From Streptococcus minor DSM 17118 (GTDB lineage: Bacteria; Bacillota; Bacilli; Lactobacillales; Streptococcaceae), in contig NZ_AQYB01000033.1 in assembly GCF_000377005.1 (NCBI RefSeq), positions 620,001-684,000 of the forward strand: a stretch of DNA of 64,000 nucleotides. The letters run 5' to 3'. Below the pieces are notes generated by a model. The model did no database searches, had not been told where the DNA came from, and saw nothing but the letters and a program-made list of their open reading frames with translations. Shown one piece after another: positions 1 to 8,977 of this stretch. The translations under genes and the position numbers were made by a program. Numbering within the stretch: position 1 is the first letter of the stretch; each line of letters opens with the position of its first letter.

Positions 1-92
1 GATACTACTATTAAAGAGATTGAGCAAAAAGAGGCGACTGGGCGATGTACGGAGTGAGGCAGTTATAGCCTCATAATAGCAGGCATAATCTC

Positions 93-449
93 TCATAACT
101 GATATTTCCCGATAATGTCCGCAACCGACTTACCTTTGGCTAGCCAGTCCACCAAGCGGTCCAGACGACGAATTTCTTGCATAAGGGGCTCTTCTATTGT
201 CTCAATTTGCACACTACAAATTTTACCGGTAATATTGACACGATAAGGGGTGTATTGGGGAGCCTGTCTGAAAAAGTCCCCGTAAGTTATACCTGACCGA
301 AATGCTTGCTCAATCTCCTCCAGATTGTAACCTGTTAACCAACTAGTTAAATCCAGCACATCCTGCCTAGTCTTGCCCTTGCGCTCTGCCTTATCAATCA
401 AGGCCTGAAAGACACTAGCAAAACGCATAGTGTAAATACGATGGCTCAT
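93..449 (-). CDS. DUF2200 family protein
   Basis: A 118-residue soluble protein recognised as DUF2200 from its N-terminal block (SHRIYTMRFASVFQALIDKAERKGKT) followed by a WLTGY motif near residue 38. The family is widespread in Firmicutes and its biochemical role is unknown to me. The ATG at 449 follows an AAAGGAGAG ribosome site at good spacing. It stands alone: the next gene upstream on the same strand ends near 801 behind its own terminator. A TGGTAAAAT extended -10 near 490 could serve it. No membrane segment or catalytic motif is visible, so no function is assigned. Confidence 0.85.
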   Translation of the reverse strand: MSHRIYTMRFASVFQALIDKAERKGKTRQDVLDLTSWLTGYNLEEIEQAFRSGITYGDFFRQAPQYTPYRVNITGKICSVQIETIEEPLMQEIRRLDRLVDWLAKGKSVADIIGKYQL

Positions 450-497
450 ACACTACTCTCTCCTTTGAAAACTCAATCTTTTTCTGTCCTATTTTAC

Positions 498-626
498 CAA
501 AAAAAGACTAGGATGAGTAGTCTTAATTGAATTTCCAAGAAGTAAGTAAATAAACTGACATCAAATAAACCCAGTCCTCAACAGAATGCTATAGAATTTT
601 GCATTTGTTTATCCTCTTTATTCTAC
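498..626 (-). ncRNA. Candidate small RNA or very short mRNA
   Basis: On the minus strand an extended -10 (TGC-TATACT, about 632-640) is followed about 110 bases later by a hairpin with 7-base arms (504-510 and 518-524) and a run of T, the form of an intrinsic terminator. No gene on that strand ends here, so the terminator suggests a short independent transcript. It contains an 8-codon open frame behind AGAGGATAAACA. There is no good -35 and no CiaR-type TTTAAG repeat, so it is not an obvious csRNA. This is inference from signals only. Confidence 0.25.
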
Positions 627-732
627 TATTTATAGTATAGCATGCGGAAATGGCTCTTTTTTTTGTTTATATAAATAGTAGGCCACTTCATCTAAAAAGA
701 GCACGATTTCTATTTAGCATAGAACAATCACT

Positions 733-764
733 AAAAAGCATGACAGTTTCAGCTGTCATGCTTT
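733..764 (-). terminator. Intrinsic terminator of the ABC permease gene
   Basis: Inverted repeat AAAGCATGACAG / CTGTCATGCTTT with a 6-base loop, followed on the minus strand by a short T-rich tract. It lies about 40 bases past the stop of the 801-4238 gene. Confidence 0.8.
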
Positions 765-800
765 CATCATATTTATTTTGCTTTTTATCTTATTCACATC

Positions 801-3800
801 CTACTCTCCAGACTTGAGTGCTTCCAACATATCCACCTGACGAAGCCTGCGGTTGACCATAATACCAAGAATGGCGAGGATAGATATGACACTGATAACT
901 GGAATCAGATAGCCTTGGATAGGGACTGTTGGATTGAACATGGTCGTAGAGGAACCAAGGAGGCTCAAAATCCATTTGTGAAGGGCGTAGCCTGCACCTA
1001 GACCAACCAGGATACCAACGATAGCTAAAACAATGGTTTCTCGATAGATATAAAGCGTCACTTCCCTATTATGGAACCCCAGCACTCGGATCGTAGATAG
1101 TTCGCGTATCCGTTCAGCTACATTGATAGTAGTCAGGTTAAAGAGGATGACTACTGCTAGGAGGACCGATAGAATGGTCAAAATGACCATAACGGAGTGG
1201 AGAGAGTCTGCTACCTGATTGATAAGAGCAATCAAGGCTGTATGCTTCACCAAAGCTTCGACTCCCTTCATAGCCAAAAATTCTGCTGCTAAATTCTTAA
1301 TCTGAGATGGTGTTTGATGTTCAGGAATAATCAAATAGCTATTTTTCTTAGATGGTCTTCCTGTTATTTTTTCGTAGTAGGCCGGAGTCATATAAATGAA
1401 ATGACCGGTATACATCTCGGCAATGGCAGCTACCTGAACATGGATATCCTTATCATCCAGATGAAGAGTCACTGCATCACCAACTTTGACTCCATAAAGA
1501 CTAGCTAGTTTTTCCGTCAAAACTGCTCCATTATTGGTCAAATTGATCTTGTCTTTGCCTCGCTTACGTAGCTGAACAAATTCTTTTAAATCCTTTTGGT
1601 TTGCAACCATCAGGTTGATATAGATTTTGTCATTTTCACCAGCTACTTTTTCAGACAAGTTTCTTGAGTAAATAGAGACCGATTTTTTGACCTTGTCTGA
1701 TTGAAGGACTTTTTGGATGCTAGCCACTTCTTCAGCACTGGCTTCTTCTTTTTGTAGCAACTGGATATCGTAAGAAATTAGTTCACCAAACTGGGTATCT
1801 GCAATACCCGAGACAGAAGACTGTATGCCCAAACCAGCAAAGAGGAGAGCGACTGAGCCAGCTACCCCAAAGATGGTCATAAACATGCGTAGCTTGTAGC
1901 GGAAGATATTGCGAGCTGTAACTTTTTGGGTAAAGCTCAACTTTTTCCAGATAAATGGGATTTTTTCCAAAAGGATGGTTGACCCAGCAACTGGTGGTTT
2001 TCCTTGTAAGAGCTGAGCTGGTTCATTCTCCAATTCCTTCCGAGCCACCAGATAGGTTGGTAAAACTGCTGCAAGGAGAGCCAAGCCTAAAGCCAGCATG
2101 GTCCAAGATGGATAAAAGTAAAGATTGGACTGTCCGATAACCGTTGTTTTGGAGATGATAGTACTAATCATTGGCGAGAGCAGAATATTGCCAAGCAGGA
2201 TACCAACCAAGGTTCCCACAAAACTGGCTAGCAGTCCATAAATCACAAATTTGGTGATAATCTGTCCCTTGGTGTAGCCTAGAGCTCCCAAAATCCCCAA
2301 ATTATTGCGCTCCTCATCAACAAAGCGAGTCATGGTCGTAAAGCTCACTAGTGCTGCAACGAGATAGAGGACAACCGGAAAGATATTCCCAACTGATGAG
2401 ATACTAGTGGTGGATTCACGGTAATTTTCATAGCCATAAGAACCTGGAAGTGTTGAACGGCTGTATACCTGATAAACCGGCGGCTTAAGACCAGCTACTT
2501 CTGCTTGGGCTTCTTGCAAATCTGTCTTCGCATCTTGAAGTTTCTTTTGAGCTTGACTGGATTCTTCCTCAAACTTTTCCTTGGAAATAACTAGATCATT
2601 GTGAGCTTGGGATAATTCACTTTCTTGGTGAGTAATCGTTTCATCAGCGGCACCTAACTCGGTCTGACTCGTTTGGTATTGATGAAGACCAGCCTGATAG
2701 CGAGCTAAACCATCTTGATATTGAGCATAGGCTGATGCATATTGTGCTTGAGCCTCTTGGTATTGAGCCACTCCAGACTCATATTGGGCCTGAGCCTCTT
2801 GGTATTGAGCTAGGCCGGCTTCATAGAGCTGCTTACCTGATTGGTATTGCTTTTCTTGTTCTTGGTACTGGCTAAAACTAGCCTGATACTGAGCAAAACC
2901 TGCTTCGTAGGACTGCATAGCCTGGGCTAAGCTCGCCTCTTGAGCTTGAATTTCGGCTTGGGCAGCCTGAATTTCGGGCATCGAATACGGATCCTTGCCT
3001 TCAAAAATCAGTTGGTTTATCCGCTCTTCTAGGGCTTGCTTAGCAGTCTGAAGTTGAAATTGGGCCTCTGTAATCTGAGCGGCTACCAGATTTAACTCTT
3101 GATTCTTAGCATCCAACTGAGATTTGGCACTGGCCAACTGGCTAGCAGCTAAATCCAGTTGATTTTTAGTCCTGTCTAAATTAGCTTTATTACTATCCAA
3201 CTGCTGCCGTGTATCCTCCAATTCCTGAGCAGTCGTATCTAAGCGAGCCTTGGCTGTATCCAATTCCCGAGCAGTAGCATCTAATGTAGCCTTTGCAGCA
3301 ACCAGCTCCTGCCAAGAACTAGCTAGCTTACTTTGACCTGGGATTAGCTGTTCTTTGACCCTATCCAACTGACCTTGACCCTCTACAAGCTGGTCTTCAC
3401 CATCTTTAATCTTTTGTTGGGCATCTGATAAAGCCTTCTCAGATTGGACAATTTCTGCCTGACCATCATCGATTTTTTTCTGCACATCTGCCTTTATGGA
3501 TTGCAAACGTTGCTGTCCATTATCAGCTAAAATCTTTTCCAAATCTTGCTGGTGTTGGGCCAATATTTCCTCATAGGCAGAACTATAATAGGGAAGAGCG
3601 ACCAAATCATTGTAGCGAATGCGAGCTAGCGTATAGACATCCGAATCAAAAGCCTCTGAACTCGTAACAGCGTAACCTGCTAGCTCTCCCGTTCCAATAG
3701 CTGATGGGCTTATGTTGGTCCTGTCCCAAATTTCCGAAGATTGGACAAAACCTGTGATGACAAATGTTGCATCCTTGAGGAGGGACTTATCCCCCAACTG

Positions 3801-4238
3801 AAAGGAAATAGTATCACCCAGTTTGTAGTTCTTTTTCAAACTTTCTGATAGGGCGATTTCCTTGGCATTTTTAGGAAATACCCCTGAAACCAATTGAAAT
3901 TGGGAAATCTGGTTTGGCTTTGAAAAAATCCTTACGGCATCATTCTTTCCTGCAATGGTCACATCGGTTAGATAAGAAAATTCCACCTGAGCATCAGGGA
4001 TTTCTTTAATCTCTCTTATGTCGGCCTCATCAAGACCATAATCCGCCATCACCGCCAAATCCAACATTTGGCTCTTTTCCACAAAATCCTGGGCTGTTTG
4101 CTCCATATTTGGTGTTGTTACTTTGAGCCCGACCAGAGCCATAGATCCGATCATCATAAGACTAAAAATGGAAAAAAAGCGTCCCTTTGACTGATGAATA
4201 GACAACCAAATGTCTTTCCAATATATTTTCTTTTTCAT
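801..4238 (-). CDS. ABC transporter permease, FtsX/MacB type, with long coiled coil
   Basis: A 1145-residue membrane protein. After an N-terminal anchor (residues about 20-40) comes a MacB-like extracellular region, then a very long Gln/Ala-rich coiled coil (about 245-590) containing tandem AQYQ-type repeats. An FtsX permease domain with several TM helices follows (from about 615), then a second extracellular block and a C-terminal FtsX domain. The MacB/FtsX family couples ATP hydrolysis to work outside the membrane or to lipid or peptide export. The ATPase partner at 4247-4948 is directly upstream. The ATG at 4238 is preferred over an upstream GTG because AGAGGTGACT fits it. The substrate is unknown. 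The coiled coil is unusually long for the family. Confidence 0.88.
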   Translation of the reverse strand: MKKKIYWKDIWLSIHQSKGRFFSIFSLMMIGSMALVGLKVTTPNMEQTAQDFVEKSQMLDLAVMADYGLDEADIREIKEIPDAQVEFSYLTDVTIAGKNDAVRIFSKPNQISQFQLVSGVFPKNAKEIALSESLKKNYKLGDTISFQLGDKSLLKDATFVITGFVQSSEIWDRTNISPSAIGTGELAGYAVTSSEAFDSDVYTLARIRYNDLVALPYYSSAYEEILAQHQQDLEKILADNGQQRLQSIKADVQKKIDDGQAEIVQSEKALSDAQQKIKDGEDQLVEGQGQLDRVKEQLIPGQSKLASSWQELVAAKATLDATARELDTAKARLDTTAQELEDTRQQLDSNKANLDRTKNQLDLAASQLASAKSQLDAKNQELNLVAAQITEAQFQLQTAKQALEERINQLIFEGKDPYSMPEIQAAQAEIQAQEASLAQAMQSYEAGFAQYQASFSQYQEQEKQYQSGKQLYEAGLAQYQEAQAQYESGVAQYQEAQAQYASAYAQYQDGLARYQAGLHQYQTSQTELGAADETITHQESELSQAHNDLVISKEKFEEESSQAQKKLQDAKTDLQEAQAEVAGLKPPVYQVYSRSTLPGSYGYENYRESTTSISSVGNIFPVVLYLVAALVSFTTMTRFVDEERNNLGILGALGYTKGQIITKFVIYGLLASFVGTLVGILLGNILLSPMISTIISKTTVIGQSNLYFYPSWTMLALGLALLAAVLPTYLVARKELENEPAQLLQGKPPVAGSTILLEKIPFIWKKLSFTQKVTARNIFRYKLRMFMTIFGVAGSVALLFAGLGIQSSVSGIADTQFGELISYDIQLLQKEEASAEEVASIQKVLQSDKVKKSVSIYSRNLSEKVAGENDKIYINLMVANQKDLKEFVQLRKRGKDKINLTNNGAVLTEKLASLYGVKVGDAVTLHLDDKDIHVQVAAIAEMYTGHFIYMTPAYYEKITGRPSKKNSYLIIPEHQTPSQIKNLAAEFLAMKGVEALVKHTALIALINQVADSLHSVMVILTILSVLLAVVILFNLTTINVAERIRELSTIRVLGFHNREVTLYIYRETIVLAIVGILVGLGAGYALHKWILSLLGSSTTMFNPTVPIQGYLIPVISVISILAILGIMVNRRLRQVDMLEALKSGE
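2665..2910 (-). repeat. Tandem coding repeat (YQ-rich) in the permease coiled coil
   Basis: The encoded protein repeats a unit of the form AQYQEAQAQYESG about seven times at roughly 7/14-residue spacing, and the DNA shows matching repeats of tattgagc / ctcttggta. Such repeats are prone to in-frame copy-number change. Confidence 0.7.
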
Positions 4239-4246
4239 AGTCACCT

Positions 4247-4948
4247 CTAGTATTCCAGAGTCGCAATATCTTGCGGAACTGGGTTGAGCTGGACAGACTG
4301 GACAGTTGCATCCCGCATATGGATAATCCGATCAGCGATCGGAGCTAGAGCGGTATTGTGGGTCACGATGATAACTGTCGTACCTTGCTTGCGCGCCATA
4401 TCCTGCAAAATCTGGAGAACCTGCTTGCCCGTCTGATAATCCAAGGCACCTGTCGGCTCATCGCAGAGTAAAATTTTAGGTTTTTTAGCTACCGCACGCG
4501 CAATAGCAACCCTCTGTTGCTCACCACCAGAAAGTTGAGCTGGGAAGTTATTGAGACGATCACCCAATCCCACCTCTTGCAAAATCTGAACTGGCTCCAT
4601 AGCATCCTTGACAATTTCAGAAGCCAATTCGACATTTTCTTTTGCTGTTAAATTAGCAACTAGATTATAAAATTGAAATACAAATCCCACATCATCTCGA
4701 CGATAATTGGTCCGTTGGTGGGAGCTAAACTGAGCAATATCCATTCCGTCAATCATAACTTGCCCCTCATCATTGGTATCCATCCCCCCTAAGATATTCA
4801 GCAGGGTAGATTTTCCTGCACCTGATGAACCCAAGATGACGACTAATTCACCCTTTTCAATATCAAAGGTCACATCATGATTGGCAAGAATTTGATTGCT
4901 ACCTGTTCCATAACGTTTGGTAGAATGCTTGACTTCAATATAGGCCAT
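4247..4948 (-). CDS. ABC transporter ATP-binding protein (MacB/LolD type)
   Basis: A 233-residue ATPase with Walker A GSSGAGKS at 40-47, signature LSGGEQQR near 139 and Walker [12 protein letters not shown] near 160, the arrangement of MacB/LolD/SalX-class ATPases. It should energise the coiled-coil FtsX permease encoded immediately downstream; only a few bases separate the two genes, so they are almost certainly one operon. The start ATG at 4948 has a GAAGGGA ribosome site. The 263 bases upstream contain the terminator of the next gene. No regulator or two-component system is adjacent, unlike bacitracin-type BceAB modules. Confidence 0.92.
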   Translation of the reverse strand: MAYIEVKHSTKRYGTGSNQILANHDVTFDIEKGELVVILGSSGAGKSTLLNILGGMDTNDEGQVMIDGMDIAQFSSHQRTNYRRDDVGFVFQFYNLVANLTAKENVELASEIVKDAMEPVQILQEVGLGDRLNNFPAQLSGGEQQRVAIARAVAKKPKILLCDEPTGALDYQTGKQVLQILQDMARKQGTTVIIVTHNTALAPIADRIIHMRDATVQSVQLNPVPQDIATLEY

Positions 4949-5182
4949 ATAATTCCCTTCTTTTCTACTAAATAATCATTTTCTCTACCTTCCATTGTAA
5001 TCTAAAAAGCCAGATAATTCAAAGACGGGCCGAAATAGTTAGTCATTGTATGACTGCATCTCTTCCTAGAACTGGGGTATTTTGGGGAAAAGACTGAGGA
5101 GAAAACAACGAATCCCTCCTGCTCATTGTATCTGACTCAGAGAATGATGAGTACTCTTTATCAAGTGCTAGATGCATCAAAT

Positions 5183-5207
5183 AAAGCCTTTCTCACGAAA
5201 GGCTTTT
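5183..5207 (-). terminator. Intrinsic terminator of the ABC-2 exporter operon
   Basis: AAAGCCTTTC-TCAC-GAAAGGCTTT hairpin directly past the permease stop; on the minus strand it is followed by a T-rich stretch. It is nearly symmetric, so it may also work on the plus strand. Confidence 0.85.
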
Positions 5208-5211
5208 AAAT

Positions 5212-6816
5212 TTATAACTTCTTCCAAAATCCTCGGTAAATAAAGAACTGGAGTCCTGCCATCAAGCATAAAAGAATGATAAAGAGACTGAGATTGACCA
5301 CTAAAATGCTAGTACGGACAGATAGCATGACTGAAAACATTGTCATAAGACTTCCGATAATCAAAAGACCAAAGGTTCCAAATGCTACTAGAAGATTACT
5401 TTTTCCTCGAGAAAAGAGCTGACTGATGTTCTGCCAGTTGAGAGTCAAGAGACGATAATCTCGCCAGTAAACAACCTGACCCATCAACATCGCAGTAAGA
5501 ACAACCCCCGATAGAAAGACTAGCGTCAGAAGTAAAGGTGGTTTGAGGAAGAAAAAGAGCAATATCATATAGACCATCAGAGGAAAACCATGCTGAAGCA
5601 GACTAAGTAACAAGAATTTATCAATCAGAAAACTTTTAAAGTTAATCGGTAGAGTTTTAAGGAAGGTGTAGTTCTCTCGCTCTAGCGAAATGGCTGTCCC
5701 TAAAAAACTATTTGGATTACCAAAGAAAAATCCAAAGATAGAGCCAATCAAGAAGCTCACTCCAAAAAAGCCCAGAGGAATATCAGACAAGGAGAATTTA
5801 CCCTGCAGAAGTGTAGGGATAAAGATGAAACAATAGAGCAAGGGCATAATATAAGTTTGCACTATGAGTGTTCCATCTGCCAAGGTAGAGAGGTGGTGCT
5901 TGGTGAGAGTCTGCTTCACAGTCATGCCCTTGCTCGTTCTTGGTTTTCGCTGTCTTTTGCTGGACTGCACATGTTCCATGGCCAAAATTTGTTGGAAATA
6001 AGATGGAACCACTCGTCGGCTGACAAAAATAGCCAAAACGACAATCAGCAAGAGAATAAGCCCGAAATTCAGGAATGCTTCTGAACTAAATGGTCGAGCG
6101 ACCATATCATAATAGCCCCGAATCAGGTAAATATTGGGCATGTCTGTCGGATGCTTACTGAGCATCTGATTTTGACTGCTGAATTGTACAAATAGAATCA
6201 CACCGACAGCCAATACTGTTGAGATGGCCATCAGACTAGCTGAAATAGCTTTTTTATAAGGACTTCTCACCAGCAATTCACCGATAAAGTGAATCAGTGT
6301 CAAGCCCACCAGATTGATAAAAATAACAATCAAACCAAGCATGGGCAAGACCCATAGGAGACCGATGGCAGAGCCTGTCAGTTGCCAGTAACTAATTCCA
6401 AGCATGGGGATAATAGGTGATAGATAAGTCAACACCGCCCCTTGAGCTGCAAGCAACTTAGCCATATAGACCTCACTAGCTTTCAAGGGTAAGGGTAGAT
6501 AAAGCTTAGTGTCATTACTATCGTAAAAAATGGAAAAGAAGCTAGTAAACCCATATACCAAGGAAATAATCATGAACATGGTCAATTGGACAGTAAACAT
6601 ACCAGGCATAAGGGTATAGTCAATCCCCATGAACATATAAGAATAAAGAACCAGCATTATCAGCATACCAAACATCTGCTGGCGCATCATACTTTTATAG
6701 GCTGAAATTTTCTTTTCCGGTTTCTTTTCCTTCTTTTTCTTGACGGATGCCAAGACTTGCGGGTTGGAATAAAGAATATTGATTTTGGTTAATTCCCAAA
6801 CGTTTGACCACTTCAT
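5212..6816 (-). CDS. ABC-2 type exporter permease
   Basis: A 534-residue polytopic membrane protein with about 12 hydrophobic segments in two halves, separated by a cytoplasmic stretch near residue 280-300 rich in Lys/Arg. It resembles the putative ABC exporter permeases of Firmicutes (YthQ/Ecs-like large permeases), which pair with a single ATPase. Its start overlaps the stop of the ATPase gene (6813-7559) by four bases (ATGA), so translation is probably coupled. The N-terminus includes a Lys-rich KKKKEKKPEKK tract before the first TM helix. The substrate cannot be read from the sequence. Confidence 0.85.
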   Translation of the reverse strand: MKWSNVWELTKINILYSNPQVLASVKKKKEKKPEKKISAYKSMMRQQMFGMLIMLVLYSYMFMGIDYTLMPGMFTVQLTMFMIISLVYGFTSFFSIFYDSNDTKLYLPLPLKASEVYMAKLLAAQGAVLTYLSPIIPMLGISYWQLTGSAIGLLWVLPMLGLIVIFINLVGLTLIHFIGELLVRSPYKKAISASLMAISTVLAVGVILFVQFSSQNQMLSKHPTDMPNIYLIRGYYDMVARPFSSEAFLNFGLILLLIVVLAIFVSRRVVPSYFQQILAMEHVQSSKRQRKPRTSKGMTVKQTLTKHHLSTLADGTLIVQTYIMPLLYCFIFIPTLLQGKFSLSDIPLGFFGVSFLIGSIFGFFFGNPNSFLGTAISLERENYTFLKTLPINFKSFLIDKFLLLSLLQHGFPLMVYMILLFFFLKPPLLLTLVFLSGVVLTAMLMGQVVYWRDYRLLTLNWQNISQLFSRGKSNLLVAFGTFGLLIIGSLMTMFSVMLSVRTSILVVNLSLFIILLCLMAGLQFFIYRGFWKKL

Positions 6817-7559
6817 TCATCCTCACCTACCTTTACTTCTGTCTGGCGCCCCGCTAATTCTAGGTAGATGGTTTCCAAATCCTTGTTTGGATACTGATTC
6901 TTCAACTCATCCAGCGTTCCCACAAAGATAATTTCCCCTTTTCTTAGAATACCGATACGATCACACAGTTGCTCAGCTACTGATAGTACATGGGTGGAAA
7001 AGAGAACAGTATTCCCCTTTTGGGCATGTTCCTTCATCATCTCTTTTAGGTCATAGGACGCCTGCGGGTCCAAGCCAGTCAAAGGTTCGTCCAATACCCA
7101 GATATCAGGATTTGGGATTAGCGCTCCGATAATAATCGTCTTCTGCCGCATACCGTGAGAGTAGCTATCGATGGTCTCATACTGACGCTCCTTAATATCA
7201 AAGAGTAGGGATAGACTATCTATCCGTTCTTTAGCTGTTTCATGGTCTACACCATAGATCGTTGCCAAAAAGTTCCAGTACTCACGCGCTGTCAAATTGA
7301 GGAAAATATCTGGTGAATCTGGTACATAAGCAATCTGTTTTTTTATCTCATCGCGGTGTTGGCTAAGCTCTAACCCATCCACCAAAATACTGCCATTTGT
7401 TGGTTCGATAATGGAAGTCAATAAACTAATCGTGGTCGTCTTACCAGCTCCATTATGTCCAATCAGGCCAAAAATCTCCCCATTTTCCAAGGTTAAATTC
7501 AAATCCTTAAGGGCTGTAAAGTCTCCATATTGTTTGGAAACATGGTCAAATTGAATCAT
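6813..7559 (-). CDS. ABC transporter ATP-binding protein (ABC-2 exporter)
   Basis: A 248-residue ATPase: Walker A GHNGAGKT at 34-41, a degenerate signature YSHGMRQK and Walker B WVLDEPLTGLD. This pattern is typical of ATPases of ABC-2 drug, lipid or bacteriocin-type exporters. The ATG at 7559 is chosen because AAAGGAGG lies seven bases upstream; an ATG at 7583 is also in frame but lacks a ribosome site. It is the first gene of a two-gene operon with the permease. TATAAT near 7608-7613 on the minus strand could be its -10. Confidence 0.92.
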   Translation of the reverse strand: MIQFDHVSKQYGDFTALKDLNLTLENGEIFGLIGHNGAGKTTTISLLTSIIEPTNGSILVDGLELSQHRDEIKKQIAYVPDSPDIFLNLTAREYWNFLATIYGVDHETAKERIDSLSLLFDIKERQYETIDSYSHGMRQKTIIIGALIPNPDIWVLDEPLTGLDPQASYDLKEMMKEHAQKGNTVLFSTHVLSVAEQLCDRIGILRKGEIIFVGTLDELKNQYPNKDLETIYLELAGRQTEVKVGEDE

Positions 7560-7700
7560 CTGTTCTCCTCCTTTGTCAGTCATACATAGTAGTAAATGGT
7601 TATATATTATTATACTACTTTTAAACCTATTTATCTAAGAAAAACTAAACAAAAAAGAGGTTGGCTTTTAGGCTCTGGGCATAAAACAGTCGTTCATCAT

Positions 7701-7735
7701 AAAAAAACAACCCCAGATTTTCTAAGGGTTGCTTT
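7701..7735 (-). terminator. Intrinsic terminator of tpx
   Basis: On the minus strand GCAACCC is followed by an 11-base loop, GGGTTG and seven T. It starts just past the tpx stop codon. Confidence 0.8.
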
Positions 7736-7743
7736 TCATATTT

Positions 7744-8232
7744 TTACAATGCTTTGACGGCTGCGATAGCAGCTTCGTAGTCAGGGTGTTCATTCACATT
7801 GTCAAGGTATTCAGTATAAGTGATACAATTGTCTTCATCCAAAACTAAGACCGCACGCGCCAAGAGATTCCACTCTTCCATCAAGAGTCCGTAGGCTTTA
7901 CCAAAGGAATGATCGTAATAATCCGAAAGGGTCACTGCTGCTTCCAACCCTTCTGCACCGCACCAACGAGCCTGAGCAAAGGGTAAGTCACAGGAAACGG
8001 TGATAACCACAGTATCCTCAATATCCGTCAAATCTTGGTTGAAACGGCGAGTCTGGGTCGAACAAATCCCCGTATCAATTGATGGAATAACACTGATTAC
8101 TTTCTTTCCGCTAAAATCAGTCAAGGATTTCTTACTCAAATCCGTTGCCATGATAGTAAAATCTGGAGCCACTTCTCCCACCTGTGGTTGCTTGCCAGTC
8201 AGGGTCACTTCTTTTCCGATAAATGTTGTCAT
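7744..8232 (-). CDS. tpx: Thiol peroxidase (atypical 2-Cys peroxiredoxin)
   Basis: A 162-residue TlpA-fold peroxidase that reduces H2O2 and alkyl hydroperoxides in the cytoplasm. The peroxidatic Cys is in SIDTGICS (about residue 58) and the second Cys lies in [11 protein letters not shown], as in the Tpx family. The ATG at 8232, encoding MTTFIGKEV, follows a GGGAGGAAATTG ribosome site; the longer in-frame reading lacks family similarity. In pneumococcus, from memory, this gene (psaD/tpxD) follows the manganese transporter psaBCA; here it is monocistronic, with a GNAT gene upstream and its own terminator. Confidence 0.95.
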   Translation of the reverse strand: MTTFIGKEVTLTGKQPQVGEVAPDFTIMATDLSKKSLTDFSGKKVISVIPSIDTGICSTQTRRFNQDLTDIEDTVVITVSCDLPFAQARWCGAEGLEAAVTLSDYYDHSFGKAYGLLMEEWNLLARAVLVLDEDNCITYTEYLDNVNEHPDYEAAIAAVKAL

Positions 8233-8346
8233 ATCAATTTCCTCCCTAAAACTCTTTTTCTTTATTGTAAGCATTTCCAGGAAAAAATACCAATCATTTG
8301 ATTGGGAAATAGAGGAAGAAAAACCTCTGCGCAATGTTTGGCTCGG

Positions 8347-8874
8347 TCAGTTTGGTAAATCCCCTTCTAACATGGCATAAACATAGCTGTCCGTCCACTC
8401 ACCTTTGGACCAATAATCCTGGATAAAATGGGCTTCTCTGCGCATGCCAATCCGCTCACACAGTTTGGCTGAAGCCAGATTGCGGGCATCCATATTGGCC
8501 TGGATTCGGTGGATGGCATAGTCCCTGAAGAGGCTCCTCACCACTGCTGAAAGAGCCTCACTGGCATAGCCAAAACCAGAATAATTTTTGTTAAAGGCAT
8601 AGCCAATCTCCACTGTTTCTTTCATATCCGTGTACCAGATGGCGATGTCTCCAATGACCTTGTCATCTGCAAGAACAGCCAGGCTCAGACTGCACTTTTG
8701 ACCCAGACTCCGCTGGTTTCGTTTTCGCTCAAAATGCCCATCCCTAGCCCTGTCCGTCCAAGGCTCATGAAGCAAAAAGCGACAGGTTTCCTCATCTTCA
8801 TAAATTTCAAAGATATCTTCTTTATCCTCGACTTCAAAAGGCCGAATGCTCAATCTCTCTGTTTTAAGCTGCAT
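8347..8874 (-). CDS. GNAT family N-acetyltransferase (RimJ/RimL type)
   Basis: A 175-residue acetyltransferase opening with LKTERLSIRPFEVED, the usual N-terminus of RimJ/RimL-like GNAT proteins that acetylate protein N-termini or small amines. The acetyl-CoA region is seen as the GYAFNKNYSGFGYASEA block near 110-125, followed by a C-terminal ASAKLCERIGMRREA motif. The ATG at 8874 is used because GGGAGA precedes it and the extra 28 residues of the longer frame do not look like the family. The acceptor substrate is unknown. Confidence 0.88.
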   Translation of the reverse strand: MQLKTERLSIRPFEVEDKEDIFEIYEDEETCRFLLHEPWTDRARDGHFERKRNQRSLGQKCSLSLAVLADDKVIGDIAIWYTDMKETVEIGYAFNKNYSGFGYASEALSAVVRSLFRDYAIHRIQANMDARNLASAKLCERIGMRREAHFIQDYWSKGEWTDSYVYAMLEGDLPN

Positions 8875-8948
8875 TTTTTCTCTCCCTATTTTATATATGG
8901 TTTTATCAACTTTTTCAGATACTAGTTCATCCATATTATTATAGCATG

Positions 8949-8977
8949 AAAAAGACAAGGTCTCAAACCTTGTCTTT
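8949..8977 (-). terminator. Intrinsic terminator of copA
   Basis: AAAGACAAGG / CCTTGTCTTT hairpin with a 7-base loop and a T-run on the minus strand. The hairpin overlaps the last codons of copA. Confidence 0.75.

Larger units (their letters stand above)
450..800. other. Gene-free region with two hairpins and a possible promoter
   Basis: About 350 bases without a credible gene. It holds the terminator of the ABC permease gene (about 733-764), a second hairpin with a T-run on the minus strand (about 498-524), and between them a TGCTATACT extended -10 on the minus strand near 632-640. It also has a 12-base perfect inverted repeat (623-634 with 670-681) and a second 9-base complementary pair (653-661 with 694-702), which interleave. 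Nothing here resembles an IS or a BOX/RUP element. Confidence 0.5.
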
